A stretch of DNA of 15,263 nucleotides from CAYURR01 sp964446745. GTDB taxonomy: Bacteria > Bacillota > Clostridia > Lachnospirales > WQUN01. The translations under genes and the position numbers were made by a program. Position 1 is the first letter of the stretch; every line of letters begins with the position of its first letter. This document shows, piece by piece, positions 1 through 7,439 of this stretch. The notes below the pieces were generated by a model, which searched no databases, was not told where the DNA came from, and saw only the letters and a list, made by a program, of their open reading frames with translations. The stretch is from assembly GCA_964446745.1 (NCBI GenBank), contig CAYURR010000067.1:1-15263 (forward strand), in the 5' to 3' direction.

Positions 1-231
1 GCTCCCTTCGCGGGAGCGTGGATTGAAATTTTGTTTGATACACTGTACTTAAAATTGCTCGCACCGTCGCTCCCTTCGCGGGAGCGTGGATTGAAATATA
101 TAGATAATATTCAAGTGCACCAAATGTACCTAGTCGCTCCCTTCACGGGAGCGTGGATTGAAATTATACGGATTAACAGCACAAGACAGCGGTTTCCCCG
201 TCGCTCCCTTCGCGGGAGCATGGATTGAAAT
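1..231 (+). CRISPR. Trailer end of a type I-C-like CRISPR array (left edge cut)
   Basis: Four copies of a 32-nt repeat are visible: 1-29 (first 3 nt outside the window), 66-97, 133-164 and 200-231. They are separated by unrelated spacers of 36, 35 and 35 nt (30-65, 98-132, 165-199). The repeat begins GTCGCTCCC and ends GTGGATTGAAAT, with an inner inverted repeat GCTCCC/GGGAGC able to form a 6-bp stem. The ATTGAAAY 3' end, the stem and the 32-nt length match the repeat class used by type I-C (Cascade/Cas5d) systems, which is family knowledge. Repeat 3 has one G-to-A change in the loop (145) and the last repeat has one at 220, just past the stem. Decay of the last repeat and the repeat orientation both put the leader and any cas genes to the left, outside the window. 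No cas gene is seen here. Confidence 0.96.
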
Positions 232-337
232 AACAAGATAAACAATCATATTTCACCAAACTATAAATGAGAAAAATAATGTATGATAAACTGTATTTAT
301 GCCGTAACGAACAAATTTTATATTAAGGAGGCAGCTT

Positions 338-667
338 ATGATTTCACGCACCTGGCATGGAATGGTTCCTAAAAATAAACGAAACGACTTTGAATCATAT
401 TTAAACCAAACAGGCGTAAATGAGGCTATCGAAATAGCTGGTAATAAAGGGGTATATACTAAGATCGTAGACCAAGATGAGTATAGTCATTTTTTTCTCT
501 GCACTATATGGAGCACTTGGGAAGATATTAAACTTTATGCCGGAAATAAACCTTATCTAGCAATTACTTATCCTGAAGATGAACAGTTCAGTTTAATCTC
601 TGACCCGATTGTAATTCATCAACATGTTAATTCTTGCGATAACCCTTTTAGCATAATACCGATATGA
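338..667 (+). CDS. Antibiotic biosynthesis monooxygenase (ABM)-like small protein
   Basis: This is a 109-residue protein starting at ATG 338 behind a strong Shine-Dalgarno sequence, AAGGAGG at 325-331. It opens with an ISRTWHGMVP segment, continues with a YLNQTGV segment, then GNKGVY, a FFLCTIWSTWEDIK strand-helix element, and a YPEDEQF segment. This pattern resembles small stand-alone ABM or dimeric ferredoxin-like (alpha+beta barrel) proteins often annotated as hypothetical. Such folds include monooxygenases and heme-degrading enzymes, but no residue here fixes a substrate, so the function is unknown. There is no signal peptide or membrane segment, so it is probably cytoplasmic. It stands alone between the CRISPR trailer and a terminator about 110 nt downstream. 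I found no convincing promoter in the AT-rich 232-337 gap; a TATGAT at 282-287 has no good -35 partner. The composition is AT-rich compared with the genes beyond 2746. Confidence 0.8.
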   Translation: MISRTWHGMVPKNKRNDFESYLNQTGVNEAIEIAGNKGVYTKIVDQDEYSHFFLCTIWSTWEDIKLYAGNKPYLAITYPEDEQFSLISDPIVIHQHVNSCDNPFSIIPI

Positions 668-775
668 AACACTGGGGATAAAGCGGAGATTAAATTTGGC
701 AATATAATGCATATTGTTGTCACCATCTTTGTTGCATTAATATCCATTTCCAACTGATATGCTTAAGAATCTTAC

Positions 776-808
776 AAAGCCGTCGCTTAATTTCGACGGC
801 TTTTTTTT
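776..808 (+). terminator. Rho-independent terminator after the ABM-like gene
   Basis: The stem AAGCCGTCG (777-785) pairs perfectly with CGACGGCTT (794-802) around an 8-nt loop, and is followed by a run of eight T (801-808). It lies about 110 nt past the stop of the ABM-like gene and separates that gene from the promoter of the tetR unit. There is no A-run on the left side, so it works mainly on the + strand. Confidence 0.92.
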
Positions 809-876
809 GTCAAATTTATATAACCTCCTCAGAAGCATTTACACTTTCTCATTAATCAAGTTTCTGAAAAACCCTC

Positions 877-905
877 TTGACAAAATATCTCAATCAATAT
901 ACTAT
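877..905 (+). promoter_or_regulatory. Sigma-A-type promoter of the tetR-hydrolase unit
   Basis: A perfect -35 box TTGACA lies at 877-882. Two -10 candidates follow: TATACT at 898-903 (5/6 match, 15-nt spacer) and TACTAT at 900-905 (4/6 match, 17-nt spacer). Either would start transcription around 910-915, inside the operator-like palindrome and about 30 nt before the tetR start codon. The TTG of this -35 box also opens a longer reading frame for tetR, but it has no ribosome binding site and is not the start. Confidence 0.72.
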
Positions 906-910
906 ATATT

Positions 911-928
911 TATACCGCGGTCGGTTTA
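911..928 (+). promoter_or_regulatory. Candidate TetR-family operator
   Basis: The stretch TATACCGCGGTCGGTTTA contains opposed ACCG and CGGT elements. It resembles the ACCGACCGGTCGGT-type palindromes bound by many TetR-family regulators, shortened by about 2 nt in the left half. It sits at the expected transcription start, downstream of the -10 box and upstream of the ribosome binding site (GGAGGG, 934-939). Binding there by the regulator encoded just downstream would block its own transcription and that of the hydrolase. The similarity to known operators is from memory; autoregulation is inferred. Confidence 0.62.
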
Positions 929-945
929 TTAATGGAGGGCTTAAA

Positions 946-1584
946 ATGGCACGAACTAACAAAGATTTTGAAGGCAAACGTGAGCAACTCATTCAACTGG
1001 CACTAAACGCATTTATTGAGAAAGGGTATGAAAACACAACAATCAGTGACTTGCAGAGAATTTTCGGTTTAACTAAAGGTGGTATGTACCATTACTTTAC
1101 ATCAAAAGAAGACATTTTAGATGCAGTCATTGAATATGGACTTTCGCAGGGTGTTGAAGAATTACGTGAGAGGATGAAAACTGTTCCACTTGAACAAAAG
1201 CTATTGTTTTTCTTTTTTAATGCAGCCAATAATGATGTCACGCAAAATCTATATAAATACAGCAAGAGCAATCCTTCTTCCATTGTAAATTATCGGCTAC
1301 GAGACAAAAATATTGAAGCCATGATACCGGTTATGAAGGATATTATTTGTGAGTATAACGACAATGGCTTATACCACTCTGACTACCCTGAAGAAATGGC
1401 CGAATTTTGCGCCATTCTCGCAAAAGCAGTAACCGAAGATGGTATATTGCCGCAGGCGGACGCGGCAGGGAAAAAAAGACGTGTGGATGCCTTGCTTGAT
1501 CTATGGTTCAAATGCATGTCTCCTCCAACGGAGCACATAGATGAAATTCGCAGTAACCTATACAAAATTATTGAAAGGGAGTAA
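946..1584 (+). CDS. TetR/AcrR-family transcriptional regulator
   Basis: This is a 212-residue protein of typical TetR-family length. The N-terminal DNA-binding domain is clear: KREQLIQLALNAFIEKGY (helix 1) at about 11-28, then TTISDLQRIFGLTKGGMYHYF at about 31-51 as the helix-turn-helix, followed by KEDILDAVIE. The rest (about 60-212) is the variable ligand-binding, dimerising domain, so the inducer cannot be predicted. I chose ATG 946 because GGAGGG (934-939) lies 6 nt upstream and the family-typical N-terminus begins there. A longer in-frame TTG start at 877 coincides with the -35 box. Its stop is followed after 4 nt by the hydrolase start, so the two genes are co-transcribed. The operator-like palindrome at 911-928 suggests self-repression. 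The regulator probably senses a compound that the hydrolase handles, but this is only inferred. Confidence 0.95.
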   Translation: MARTNKDFEGKREQLIQLALNAFIEKGYENTTISDLQRIFGLTKGGMYHYFTSKEDILDAVIEYGLSQGVEELRERMKTVPLEQKLLFFFFNAANNDVTQNLYKYSKSNPSSIVNYRLRDKNIEAMIPVMKDIICEYNDNGLYHSDYPEEMAEFCAILAKAVTEDGILPQADAAGKKRRVDALLDLWFKCMSPPTEHIDEIRSNLYKIIERE

Positions 1585-1588
1585 GCAT

Positions 1589-2722
1589 ATGCAAAACAGA
1601 GCTACGAAATTATTATCAATAAGGGGGATTATCAAGATGGCGGGTTTTATTATTGGCGGGATTGTACTTATTTTTGCCGGTTTGTTATTGGTATTACGGA
1701 TATGGAGTCCCGGTAAGATAAAGCCATACTTAGATGAAAACGGTAATATCTTATCTGATAGTGTTGCCGAGATTACCAAGGTTGAAATCGGCGGCATGGA
1801 TCAAGGTATGATTATTAAAGGTAAAAACGTTAATAATCCTATAATATTATTTTTGCACGGTGGCCCCGGCAATCCTGAATATGTATTTGCCAAAAACAGC
1901 TCCCTCAATTTAGAAGACAATTTTACAGTTTGTTGGTGGGAGCAACGCGGGACAGGCATGTCTTATTCGTCAGATATTAAGCCCGGAACGATTACGTTGG
2001 AGCAGATGATTTCGGATACCGTAGAGGTTACAAACTATCTTCGTGAGCGTTTCGGAAAAGAAAAGGTATATTTAATGGGGCATTCGTGGGGCTCTTTTTT
2101 AGGCATACATGTTGCCGAAAGATATCCCGAGCTTTATGAAGCCTACATAGGTATAGGACAGGTTACGAATCAAATCGAATCCGAGAAAATGGGTTATGCC
2201 AAAATGTTAGAGGTAGCACAGTCAAGGGGGGATACAAAATCTTTAGAAAAGCTCAAGCAATTTAACTTAGCTGATGTTGAAAATTCATCACCAAAATACC
2301 TAATGGCGCGTTCTGAGATTATGATGAAACAAGGTTATGGCGTATTTCACAAACCGATAAGTAAATTTAGTCTGTTGCTGCCCATCTTTCAGTTAGACGA
2401 GTACACATTGGCAGACAAATATGGCTATGCTATGGGGTCAGCATTATGCCTTGATCAGCCCATTAACAAAATACAATTCTCAACAAGTTTGTTTGACACT
2501 ATCAATGAACTAAAGCTCCCGGTATATATCACCCATGGTGCATTTGACGCGCAGGTATCTTATCAATTATCAAAGGAATACTTTGATCAGCTTCAAGCAC
2601 CGTTAAAGAGGTTTTATACATTCGATAATTCTGCTCATAGTCCCTTTGTAGAAGAGCCTGATAAGTTTACACAGATTATGCTGAAAGATGTTCTTGGCGC
2701 AGACGCAGTGAGTGCATATTAA
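1589..2722 (+). CDS. Membrane-anchored alpha/beta hydrolase, prolyl iminopeptidase-like (S33 type)
   Basis: This is a 377-residue alpha/beta hydrolase. A hydrophobic helix at about 18-37 (GFIIGGIVLIFAGLLLVL) suggests a single N-terminal membrane anchor or uncleaved signal. The catalytic domain follows: HGGPG at 90-94 (oxyanion-hole motif of proline iminopeptidase-like enzymes), WWEQRGTGMS at 116-125, the nucleophile elbow GHSWG with Ser166, the probable acid Asp320 in HGAFD, and His350 in NSAHSPF. The complete triad argues for an active enzyme; whether it is a peptidase or an esterase is open. ATG 1589 is preceded by AAAGGGAG (1574-1581). ATG 1637, just before the hydrophobic helix, is an alternative start behind AAGGGGG. 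It lies 4 nt after tetR and shares its promoter. Similar TetR-hydrolase pairs are common accessory modules in Clostridia. The composition is AT-rich like tetR and unlike rpoBC. Confidence 0.92.
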   Translation: MQNRATKLLSIRGIIKMAGFIIGGIVLIFAGLLLVLRIWSPGKIKPYLDENGNILSDSVAEITKVEIGGMDQGMIIKGKNVNNPIILFLHGGPGNPEYVFAKNSSLNLEDNFTVCWWEQRGTGMSYSSDIKPGTITLEQMISDTVEVTNYLRERFGKEKVYLMGHSWGSFLGIHVAERYPELYEAYIGIGQVTNQIESEKMGYAKMLEVAQSRGDTKSLEKLKQFNLADVENSSPKYLMARSEIMMKQGYGVFHKPISKFSLLLPIFQLDEYTLADKYGYAMGSALCLDQPINKIQFSTSLFDTINELKLPVYITHGAFDAQVSYQLSKEYFDQLQAPLKRFYTFDNSAHSPFVEEPDKFTQIMLKDVLGADAVSAY

Positions 2723-2731
2723 TTTCCCCAC

Positions 2732-2763
2732 AAAAAAAGTGGCTGTCATAAACAACAGCCACT
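2732..2763 (-). terminator. Rho-independent terminator of the nrdJ-serine hydrolase operon
   Basis: A perfect 9-bp stem (2738-2746 with 2755-2763) closes an 8-nt loop. On the minus strand it is followed by a run of T, seen as seven A at 2732-2738 on the + strand. The stop codon of the serine hydrolase (2746-2748) lies within the hairpin at the stem-loop junction, so the gene's last codons form one arm. On the + strand no T-run follows, so it probably ends the hydrolase transcript from the left poorly. Confidence 0.9.
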
Positions 2764-3711
2764 GATCTCATTATGTAATTTCTCCACATCATATTCCACG
2801 TTACATAATATCGTCACATTCAACCCGCTCTCCGGGTCGTATGAGGTTATGAAGTTAGCACCGGGGTCGCAGCCCTGAAACGACGGGACCCGCCCACCCA
2901 GAAGCCACAAACCGTAACCGTAACATCCCTCTGCTACCTGCGGCGATATCATTTCCTTTAACATATCCTCGCCTATCAAGCGTCCAGTTAGCAGCATATC
3001 CCAAAAGCGTTCGACATCGGCAGCGGTTGTAAACACACCTCCCGCTCCGGTGCCCTTCACGTCTACGCTGTATATGTTGGTCCGGTATTCGCCACGCTTA
3101 GCGTCGAATATATACGAATTTGCGCATTTCGCGGGCAGTCGATCCAGCTCGTAGTATCCAGTGGACACCATCCCGCAGGGCTCAAATATCACTTTATGCA
3201 GGTATTCGTCAAACATAATACCCGTAACACGTTCGATTACAAGGCCCAGCACCACATAACCCGTGTTGTTATATTGGAAACGCTCGCCCCTTGGATACAT
3301 CATCGGCTTATCGATGAATAGCGGTATCAGATCCGCTGAGCGCCTGATCCGGTAGTTGGGTAAATCCTTCCACAACTCCTCATAATCATGCATGACCGTT
3401 TCATCGAAGTAATCCGGTATTCCCGAGGTATGGTTCAACAGCTCACGCACGGTGATGTCGGGGTCTATTGCATGCAAATCAAAATCCAACAAATCCCCTA
3501 TCCGGCTGTCAAATGCTAATTGCTTCTGTTCAATCAACATTTGCACAGCCGTTGCGACGAACACCTTACCTGCGGATGCCGTGGCAAAGCGCGTTTCGGG
3601 TTCGTTCGGGACTTCATTTGCCTTATCCGCGTATCCAAATCCCTTCAAAAACACCGTTCCGCCCTGTTTCCTTACCGACACCACTCCACTAAAATCGTCT
3701 CGTATAACCAT
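2746..3711 (-). CDS. Serine hydrolase of the beta-lactamase / class C PBP fold
   Basis: This 321-residue protein has the beta-lactamase-family layout. The nucleophile motif SxxK appears as SAGK (Ser46, Lys49). HTSGIPDYF at 94-102 is the usual loop after helix 'ITVRELLNHTSGIPDY'. The second motif Y-x-N is YNN (147-149) in GERFQYNN. The GAGGVFTTAADVERFW block is at 222-237. The usual third motif (K/H-T/x-G) is not obvious; GCDPGANF at 280-287 sits in its place, as I recall for a clostridial subfamily with a DPGVSF signature. There is no signal peptide or membrane helix, so unlike most relatives it looks cytoplasmic. Such proteins include esterases, peptidases and D-aminopeptidases; true beta-lactam resistance is unlikely. 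Its ATG is only 3 nt behind the nrdJ stop and has no clear Shine-Dalgarno sequence, suggesting translation by coupling to nrdJ. The gene ends inside the terminator hairpin. Confidence 0.9.
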   Translation of the reverse strand: MVIRDDFSGVVSVRKQGGTVFLKGFGYADKANEVPNEPETRFATASAGKVFVATAVQMLIEQKQLAFDSRIGDLLDFDLHAIDPDITVRELLNHTSGIPDYFDETVMHDYEELWKDLPNYRIRRSADLIPLFIDKPMMYPRGERFQYNNTGYVVLGLVIERVTGIMFDEYLHKVIFEPCGMVSTGYYELDRLPAKCANSYIFDAKRGEYRTNIYSVDVKGTGAGGVFTTAADVERFWDMLLTGRLIGEDMLKEMISPQVAEGCYGYGLWLLGGRVPSFQGCDPGANFITSYDPESGLNVTILCNVEYDVEKLHNEISGCCL

Positions 3712-3714
3712 AAC

Positions 3715-6702
3715 TTAACTACAGCCTGTGGTCGTGCCGCATTCGGTGCAGACCTTACAGGTTCCGTTTTTCACCATCTTTGTACCCTTACAATTCGGGC
3801 AGACCTCTCCGTGCAGGAAGTCGTTATAGCCATAAGACTTTTCTGACGCATTCGGTGCCTGTACAGGCAGCGACGGTTGAAGCGACAGCTGTTCATAGAT
3901 ATCGCCATTCGGATGCTCATAACCCTCGGGCTTGACTTGGCAATGGGAATAGTCACCCATTTCGATATCGATGATCTTGCTGATCAGATCCGATATCGAA
4001 TCCACAAACTTAATATACGGATGCCCCGTTACGGCTCCGGCCGGTTCGTATTTCTGGCCCCTATACATACGTGCGATGTCTTGCGGTGGGATACCGTATT
4101 GCAACACCTTTGATATGGTGGTGGACATACTGTCCAACAAGCCCTTGGTCAGCGAGCCTTGCCTGCCCGCAGAGATATAAACCTCACCAAGACGCCCATC
4201 CTCGTAGAACGAGGTCGTCACGTACAGCTTCAAGCCGTTGATTGCGGCCTCATGGACACGTGCGGTGCGTATACCCAGCGGCTTTATGCGGTTGGGCTTA
4301 AATACGGTCTTTTTCGAGTTTACAAATTCCAGAAGCTCTTGATAGGTATAATCCGACAGGGGCTTTTCTTTGTTATCGGTCAGAACGGTCGTAACCGGTT
4401 GGCAGGCCTTGCAGCCATCCCTATAAACGGCGATTGCCTTTACGCCCAGCCGCCACGAGAGTTTATATATCTCTTTAATCTGGTTCGAGGTCGCGTCGGA
4501 GGGCATATTCACGGTCTTGCTAATCGCACCCGTCACATGCGGTGCGAGCGCTCCCATCATACGCACATGGCCCTCAGGCGATATGAACCGTTTACCGCTG
4601 CCACATTTGTTCGCGGTATCAAACACTGCGTAATGCTCGGGTAACAGATGCGGTGCACCCTCTATGCATCCGTTCTTTACAAAACCGCTCTCGTCCTTAT
4701 CCATTACATATTCCGAGATCTCGTTGATCTGTTCCTCGGTATATCCGAGCCTTTTTAACGCAATCGGTATATATGGGTTCACGAGTGTCATCATGCCGCC
4801 GCCCGCTAACTTTTTATACATTACATGGCTGAAGAACGGCTCCGACGATGTCGTTGCACAGTCCATAGCAAACGCGATCGTACCGGTCGGTGCAAGCACG
4901 GACACCTGCGCGTTGCGGTAGCCGTAATGCTCCCCGGCTTCTATCGTCTGCTTCCATACACTCTTGAGCGCCGATGCGAGATCTGACATGCCCATACGAG
5001 CGAGCACCATATGGTCGATCGTCACGGGCACATACGGCATATGTTCAAAGCCCTTCTTCATCGCGTTCAAATCATAAGCCGCCGCACGTGCGTGATTCCT
5101 TATGACGCTCTTCATCACATCTTTGTTCATCTCATAGCATTTGAACGCACCGACCTTTTCGGCCATCAACGCCGATGCATAATACGAATGACCCGTCATC
5201 AAGCTGCAAAGTGTCGCAGCGAGCGTCCTGGCCTCATCCGAATCATACGGCAGAGCCAGATGCATAAACAGCGAGCCCATATTCGTAAGACCGATGCCCG
5301 TCGTACGGAACATATATGACTTACGCGCGATATCCTCCGTCGGGAACTGACCCGCATATATGGTAGCCTCCAGCACAAGCTGTACCATAAAGATACAGTG
5401 CAGATAACCCTTGATATCAAAGGTCTCGTTATGCTTGTGACTTTCATTCAGAAACTTGAGCACATTAATACTCGCCAGATTACATGCCGTGTCGTCTAGG
5501 AACATGTATTCGGAGCATGGGTTCGACGCGTTGATGCGGTTATGCGGCGCGTTATAGTCACCGTCCTCACCGTATGGGCAGGTATGCCACGCGTTAATCG
5601 TATCATCAAACTGTATGCCCGGATCCCCGCAGCGCCACGCCGCGTGGGCGATCTTGTCCCAGAGCTCCGATGTCGGTATTGCACGATCTACTGCGCTGTC
5701 CATCCGTCCCCTGGTCTGCCATATCGAACCCGGTATGTCCAACGCGTTCATAAAGCTGTTCGGCACGCGTACGGAGTTATTCGCATTCTGACCCGAGACG
5801 GTCTCGTACGCGTCGCCCTCAAAATTGGTCGAGTAGCCCATCTTGCCGAGCGCCACAACCTTGTCTTCTTCCTTGGACTTCCAATCCACAAAGTCGATGA
5901 TCTCCGGATGATCGACGTTCAATATATTCATCTTAGCCGCACGACGCGTAGTGCCTCCGGACTTTATTGCACCCGCGTTGCGGTCCGACACCTTTAAAAA
6001 GCTCAATAACCCGGACGACTTACCCCCGCCGGACAGACACTCATTCACACCGCGTATAGGCGACCAATTCGTACCGACACCCGAGCCGTATTTAAACAGC
6101 AAAGCCTCGGTCGTGAGTTGGTCGGTCAGGGACTTCGGCCCCACAAGAGAATCCTTTACGCTGATGATAAAACACGCGGAGCCCTGTGTGCGCGTATATG
6201 CGTCCTCAGACTCTACGACCTTCCCCTGCTCCTCATCATAGTAAAAATGTCCCTGCGCTCGACCCTTGATACCATAGGCTGATTGCATGCCCGTGTTGAA
6301 CCACTGCGGGCTATTCGGGGCCCATATCTGAGCAAGCATCATAAACACGAGCTCGTCATATACTATGACGGCTTCGTCAATGCTCAGCAGTCCCTCTGCG
6401 ACCATCGCATCGGTCCAAAACTTCACCATGCGATGGGCCAGTTGACGCATCGAATATTCGCATCCGCGTTCGCCGGGCACATCTTTTTTACGGAAATATT
6501 TGCCCGCGATGATATCGCAGGCGCTCTGCGAATAGCCCTCCGGGAATTCTAAATTTTCCATGTCCGTGATGAGCTGATTGGTTGCATAGTTCTTTAACTT
6601 TACGTCTACCCTCTTCCAGTTGAACAGGTCGTAAACGCTCTTATCCTTGGCCTTTTCAAGGCTTTTTGTGAAGTATCTCTTTATCTCTTTATCTAACTGC
6701 AT
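3715..6702 (-). CDS. nrdJ: Adenosylcobalamin-dependent ribonucleoside-diphosphate reductase (class II)
   Basis: This 995-residue class II ribonucleotide reductase makes deoxynucleotides with or without oxygen, using adenosylcobalamin to form a thiyl radical. Visible landmarks are Cys177 in GSACF and Cys407 in DTACNLASIN as the redox pair; Asn394, the thiyl-radical Cys396 and Glu398 in NPCSE; and LAPTGTIA at 603-610, the phosphate-binding segment. A TSCPD domain spans about 810-915. The C-terminal tail has CPNC (968-971), CKVCTEC (982-988) and GCS at the end, the cysteines that relay electrons from thioredoxin or bind zinc. No N-terminal ATP-cone is evident, so dATP inhibition through that domain is not expected. 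ATG 6702 follows a G-run (6711-6716, minus strand) as a weak ribosome binding site, and a strong promoter lies about 50 nt upstream. The short leader leaves no room for a cobalamin riboswitch. Confidence 0.98.
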   Translation of the reverse strand: MQLDKEIKRYFTKSLEKAKDKSVYDLFNWKRVDVKLKNYATNQLITDMENLEFPEGYSQSACDIIAGKYFRKKDVPGERGCEYSMRQLAHRMVKFWTDAMVAEGLLSIDEAVIVYDELVFMMLAQIWAPNSPQWFNTGMQSAYGIKGRAQGHFYYDEEQGKVVESEDAYTRTQGSACFIISVKDSLVGPKSLTDQLTTEALLFKYGSGVGTNWSPIRGVNECLSGGGKSSGLLSFLKVSDRNAGAIKSGGTTRRAAKMNILNVDHPEIIDFVDWKSKEEDKVVALGKMGYSTNFEGDAYETVSGQNANNSVRVPNSFMNALDIPGSIWQTRGRMDSAVDRAIPTSELWDKIAHAAWRCGDPGIQFDDTINAWHTCPYGEDGDYNAPHNRINASNPCSEYMFLDDTACNLASINVLKFLNESHKHNETFDIKGYLHCIFMVQLVLEATIYAGQFPTEDIARKSYMFRTTGIGLTNMGSLFMHLALPYDSDEARTLAATLCSLMTGHSYYASALMAEKVGAFKCYEMNKDVMKSVIRNHARAAAYDLNAMKKGFEHMPYVPVTIDHMVLARMGMSDLASALKSVWKQTIEAGEHYGYRNAQVSVLAPTGTIAFAMDCATTSSEPFFSHVMYKKLAGGGMMTLVNPYIPIALKRLGYTEEQINEISEYVMDKDESGFVKNGCIEGAPHLLPEHYAVFDTANKCGSGKRFISPEGHVRMMGALAPHVTGAISKTVNMPSDATSNQIKEIYKLSWRLGVKAIAVYRDGCKACQPVTTVLTDNKEKPLSDYTYQELLEFVNSKKTVFKPNRIKPLGIRTARVHEAAINGLKLYVTTSFYEDGRLGEVYISAGRQGSLTKGLLDSMSTTISKVLQYGIPPQDIARMYRGQKYEPAGAVTGHPYIKFVDSISDLISKIIDIEMGDYSHCQVKPEGYEHPNGDIYEQLSLQPSLPVQAPNASEKSYGYNDFLHGEVCPNCKGTKMVKNGTCKVCTECGTTTGCS

Positions 6703-6752
6703 GCTTTGTTCCCCCCGGCGTTTTCCAGTATTTCTATAAAAGTGTAAGCACT

Positions 6753-6781
6753 ATTGTAGCTATAAATTTTTTTGAAGTCAA
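6753..6781 (-). promoter_or_regulatory. Sigma-A-type promoter of nrdJ
   Basis: On the minus strand, TTGACT (6776-6781) and TACAAT (6753-6758) are separated by exactly 17 nt of A/T-rich spacer, giving 5/6 matches to each box. Transcription would begin near 6746, about 45 nt before the nrdJ start. The imperfect inverted repeat AGTGTAAGCACT (6741-6752) covers the predicted start site and could be a regulator site; it does not fit the NrdR-box pattern well. In the rest of the divergent gap (6782-6895) I see no convincing promoter for the rightward genes. Confidence 0.8.
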
Positions 6782-6910
6782 GCAATCCATAAGAAAAATT
6801 CAAACATATGTTCTTATCGACATATGGCAAAATTTCTCTACATAAATTTACATCAGATATCAAGAATAAATACGACTCGATGATGGTGACACATAATGGG
6901 AGGGAAGCGA

Positions 6911-7393
6911 ATGTCCGTGATAGGCTTGATGGGAACCGGCAGCAGCGAAACAGGGGATATTTTAAGAGGTTACAACCTTAGCGGAGACGAGCTTGTATAC
7001 ATCGACGGCACTCCGGAGGAGACGGATACAAACCCCGTTCAGGTCTCTCCGAGCGACATCTTGGTACTAAGCGGTCGCGTTACGGCAGGCGAAAAGCGCA
7101 TGATCCCTTTTTCCACGCACGCAGTGTTTGTGATCAACTCTGACAAGCGCTATAAGCTGCCGAAGGACTGCGGCTTGATCGTGAGCTACGGCTTTAATTC
7201 CAAGGCCTGTGTCACGGCCTCCAGCATCACGGACAGCGACATGCTCATATGCGTTCAGAGGCGAGTACCGACGCTTTCAGGCGGGTTTTTGTTGCAGCAG
7301 GAGTTTCCCGTTTCGCTTGTAGGGCACAATCCGGAGTACATGCTTGCGGCTGTTACCGCACTACTTGTTCTAAACCGAAAAAACGCGGAATAA
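6911..7393 (+). CDS. Uncharacterised protein with Mur-ligase central-domain-like features
   Basis: This is a 160-residue protein. ATG 6911 is preferred to ATG 6896 because GGGAGGG (6898-6904) lies 6 nt before it and overlaps the upstream candidate. I do not recognise a named family with certainty. The segment AVFVINSD (71-78), then GLIVSYGFNSKACVTASSI (88-106), then QEFPVSLVGHNPEYMLAAVTALLVL (130-154) follows the order seen in Mur ligases: N-x-D, a (T/S)YGF strand with a following alanine, and a hydrophobic N-x-x-x-LAA-x-x-A helix. The ATP-binding GxxGKT/S loop and the C-terminal domain are missing, so it cannot be a working ligase. The N-terminal GLMGTGSSETGD is glycine-rich but not a P-loop. 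It precedes the SSB-like gene by 46 nt, on the same strand, and diverges from nrdJ. It may be a regulatory or scaffolding remnant of a Mur-type fold; the role is unknown. Confidence 0.78.
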   Translation: MSVIGLMGTGSSETGDILRGYNLSGDELVYIDGTPEETDTNPVQVSPSDILVLSGRVTAGEKRMIPFSTHAVFVINSDKRYKLPKDCGLIVSYGFNSKACVTASSITDSDMLICVQRRVPTLSGGFLLQQEFPVSLVGHNPEYMLAAVTALLVLNRKNAE

Positions 7394-7439
7394 GATATTT
7401 GTGTCATGAAAAACAGCTATCTGGAAAGGGACGGTAATA

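Noticed and set aside
31..228. Open reading frame of 65 codons across the CRISPR array
   Set aside because: It is made of translated repeats and spacers; there is no ribosome binding site and the same peptide recurs at each repeat.
280..299. Match of 17 of 20 bases between spacer 1 (32-51) and the sequence beyond the array, suggesting a lost repeat-spacer unit or self-targeting
   Set aside because: No decayed repeat precedes it, and both stretches are A/T-rich, so chance similarity is the simpler reading.
2746..3711. True beta-lactamase giving antibiotic resistance
   Set aside because: The protein has no export signal and lacks the usual third active-site motif; it fits the broader serine hydrolase family better.
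4159..4644. Long + strand open frames opposite nrdJ, rpoC and rpoB
   Set aside because: They are shadows of strongly conserved minus-strand genes, without ribosome binding sites or family resemblance.
6703..6745. Cobalamin riboswitch in front of nrdJ
   Set aside because: The predicted leader is only about 45 nt and lacks a B12-box-like segment.
6741..6752. AGTGTAAGCACT near the nrdJ start of transcription as an NrdR box
   Set aside because: Half-sites are in the opposite order to the ACAC...GTGT pattern, and the usual second box about three helical turns away is not seen.
6805..6826. Two CATATG palindromes 10 nt apart in the nrdJ divergent gap as an operator
   Set aside because: They are short and A/T-rich, with no linked promoter for the rightward genes; too weak to call.
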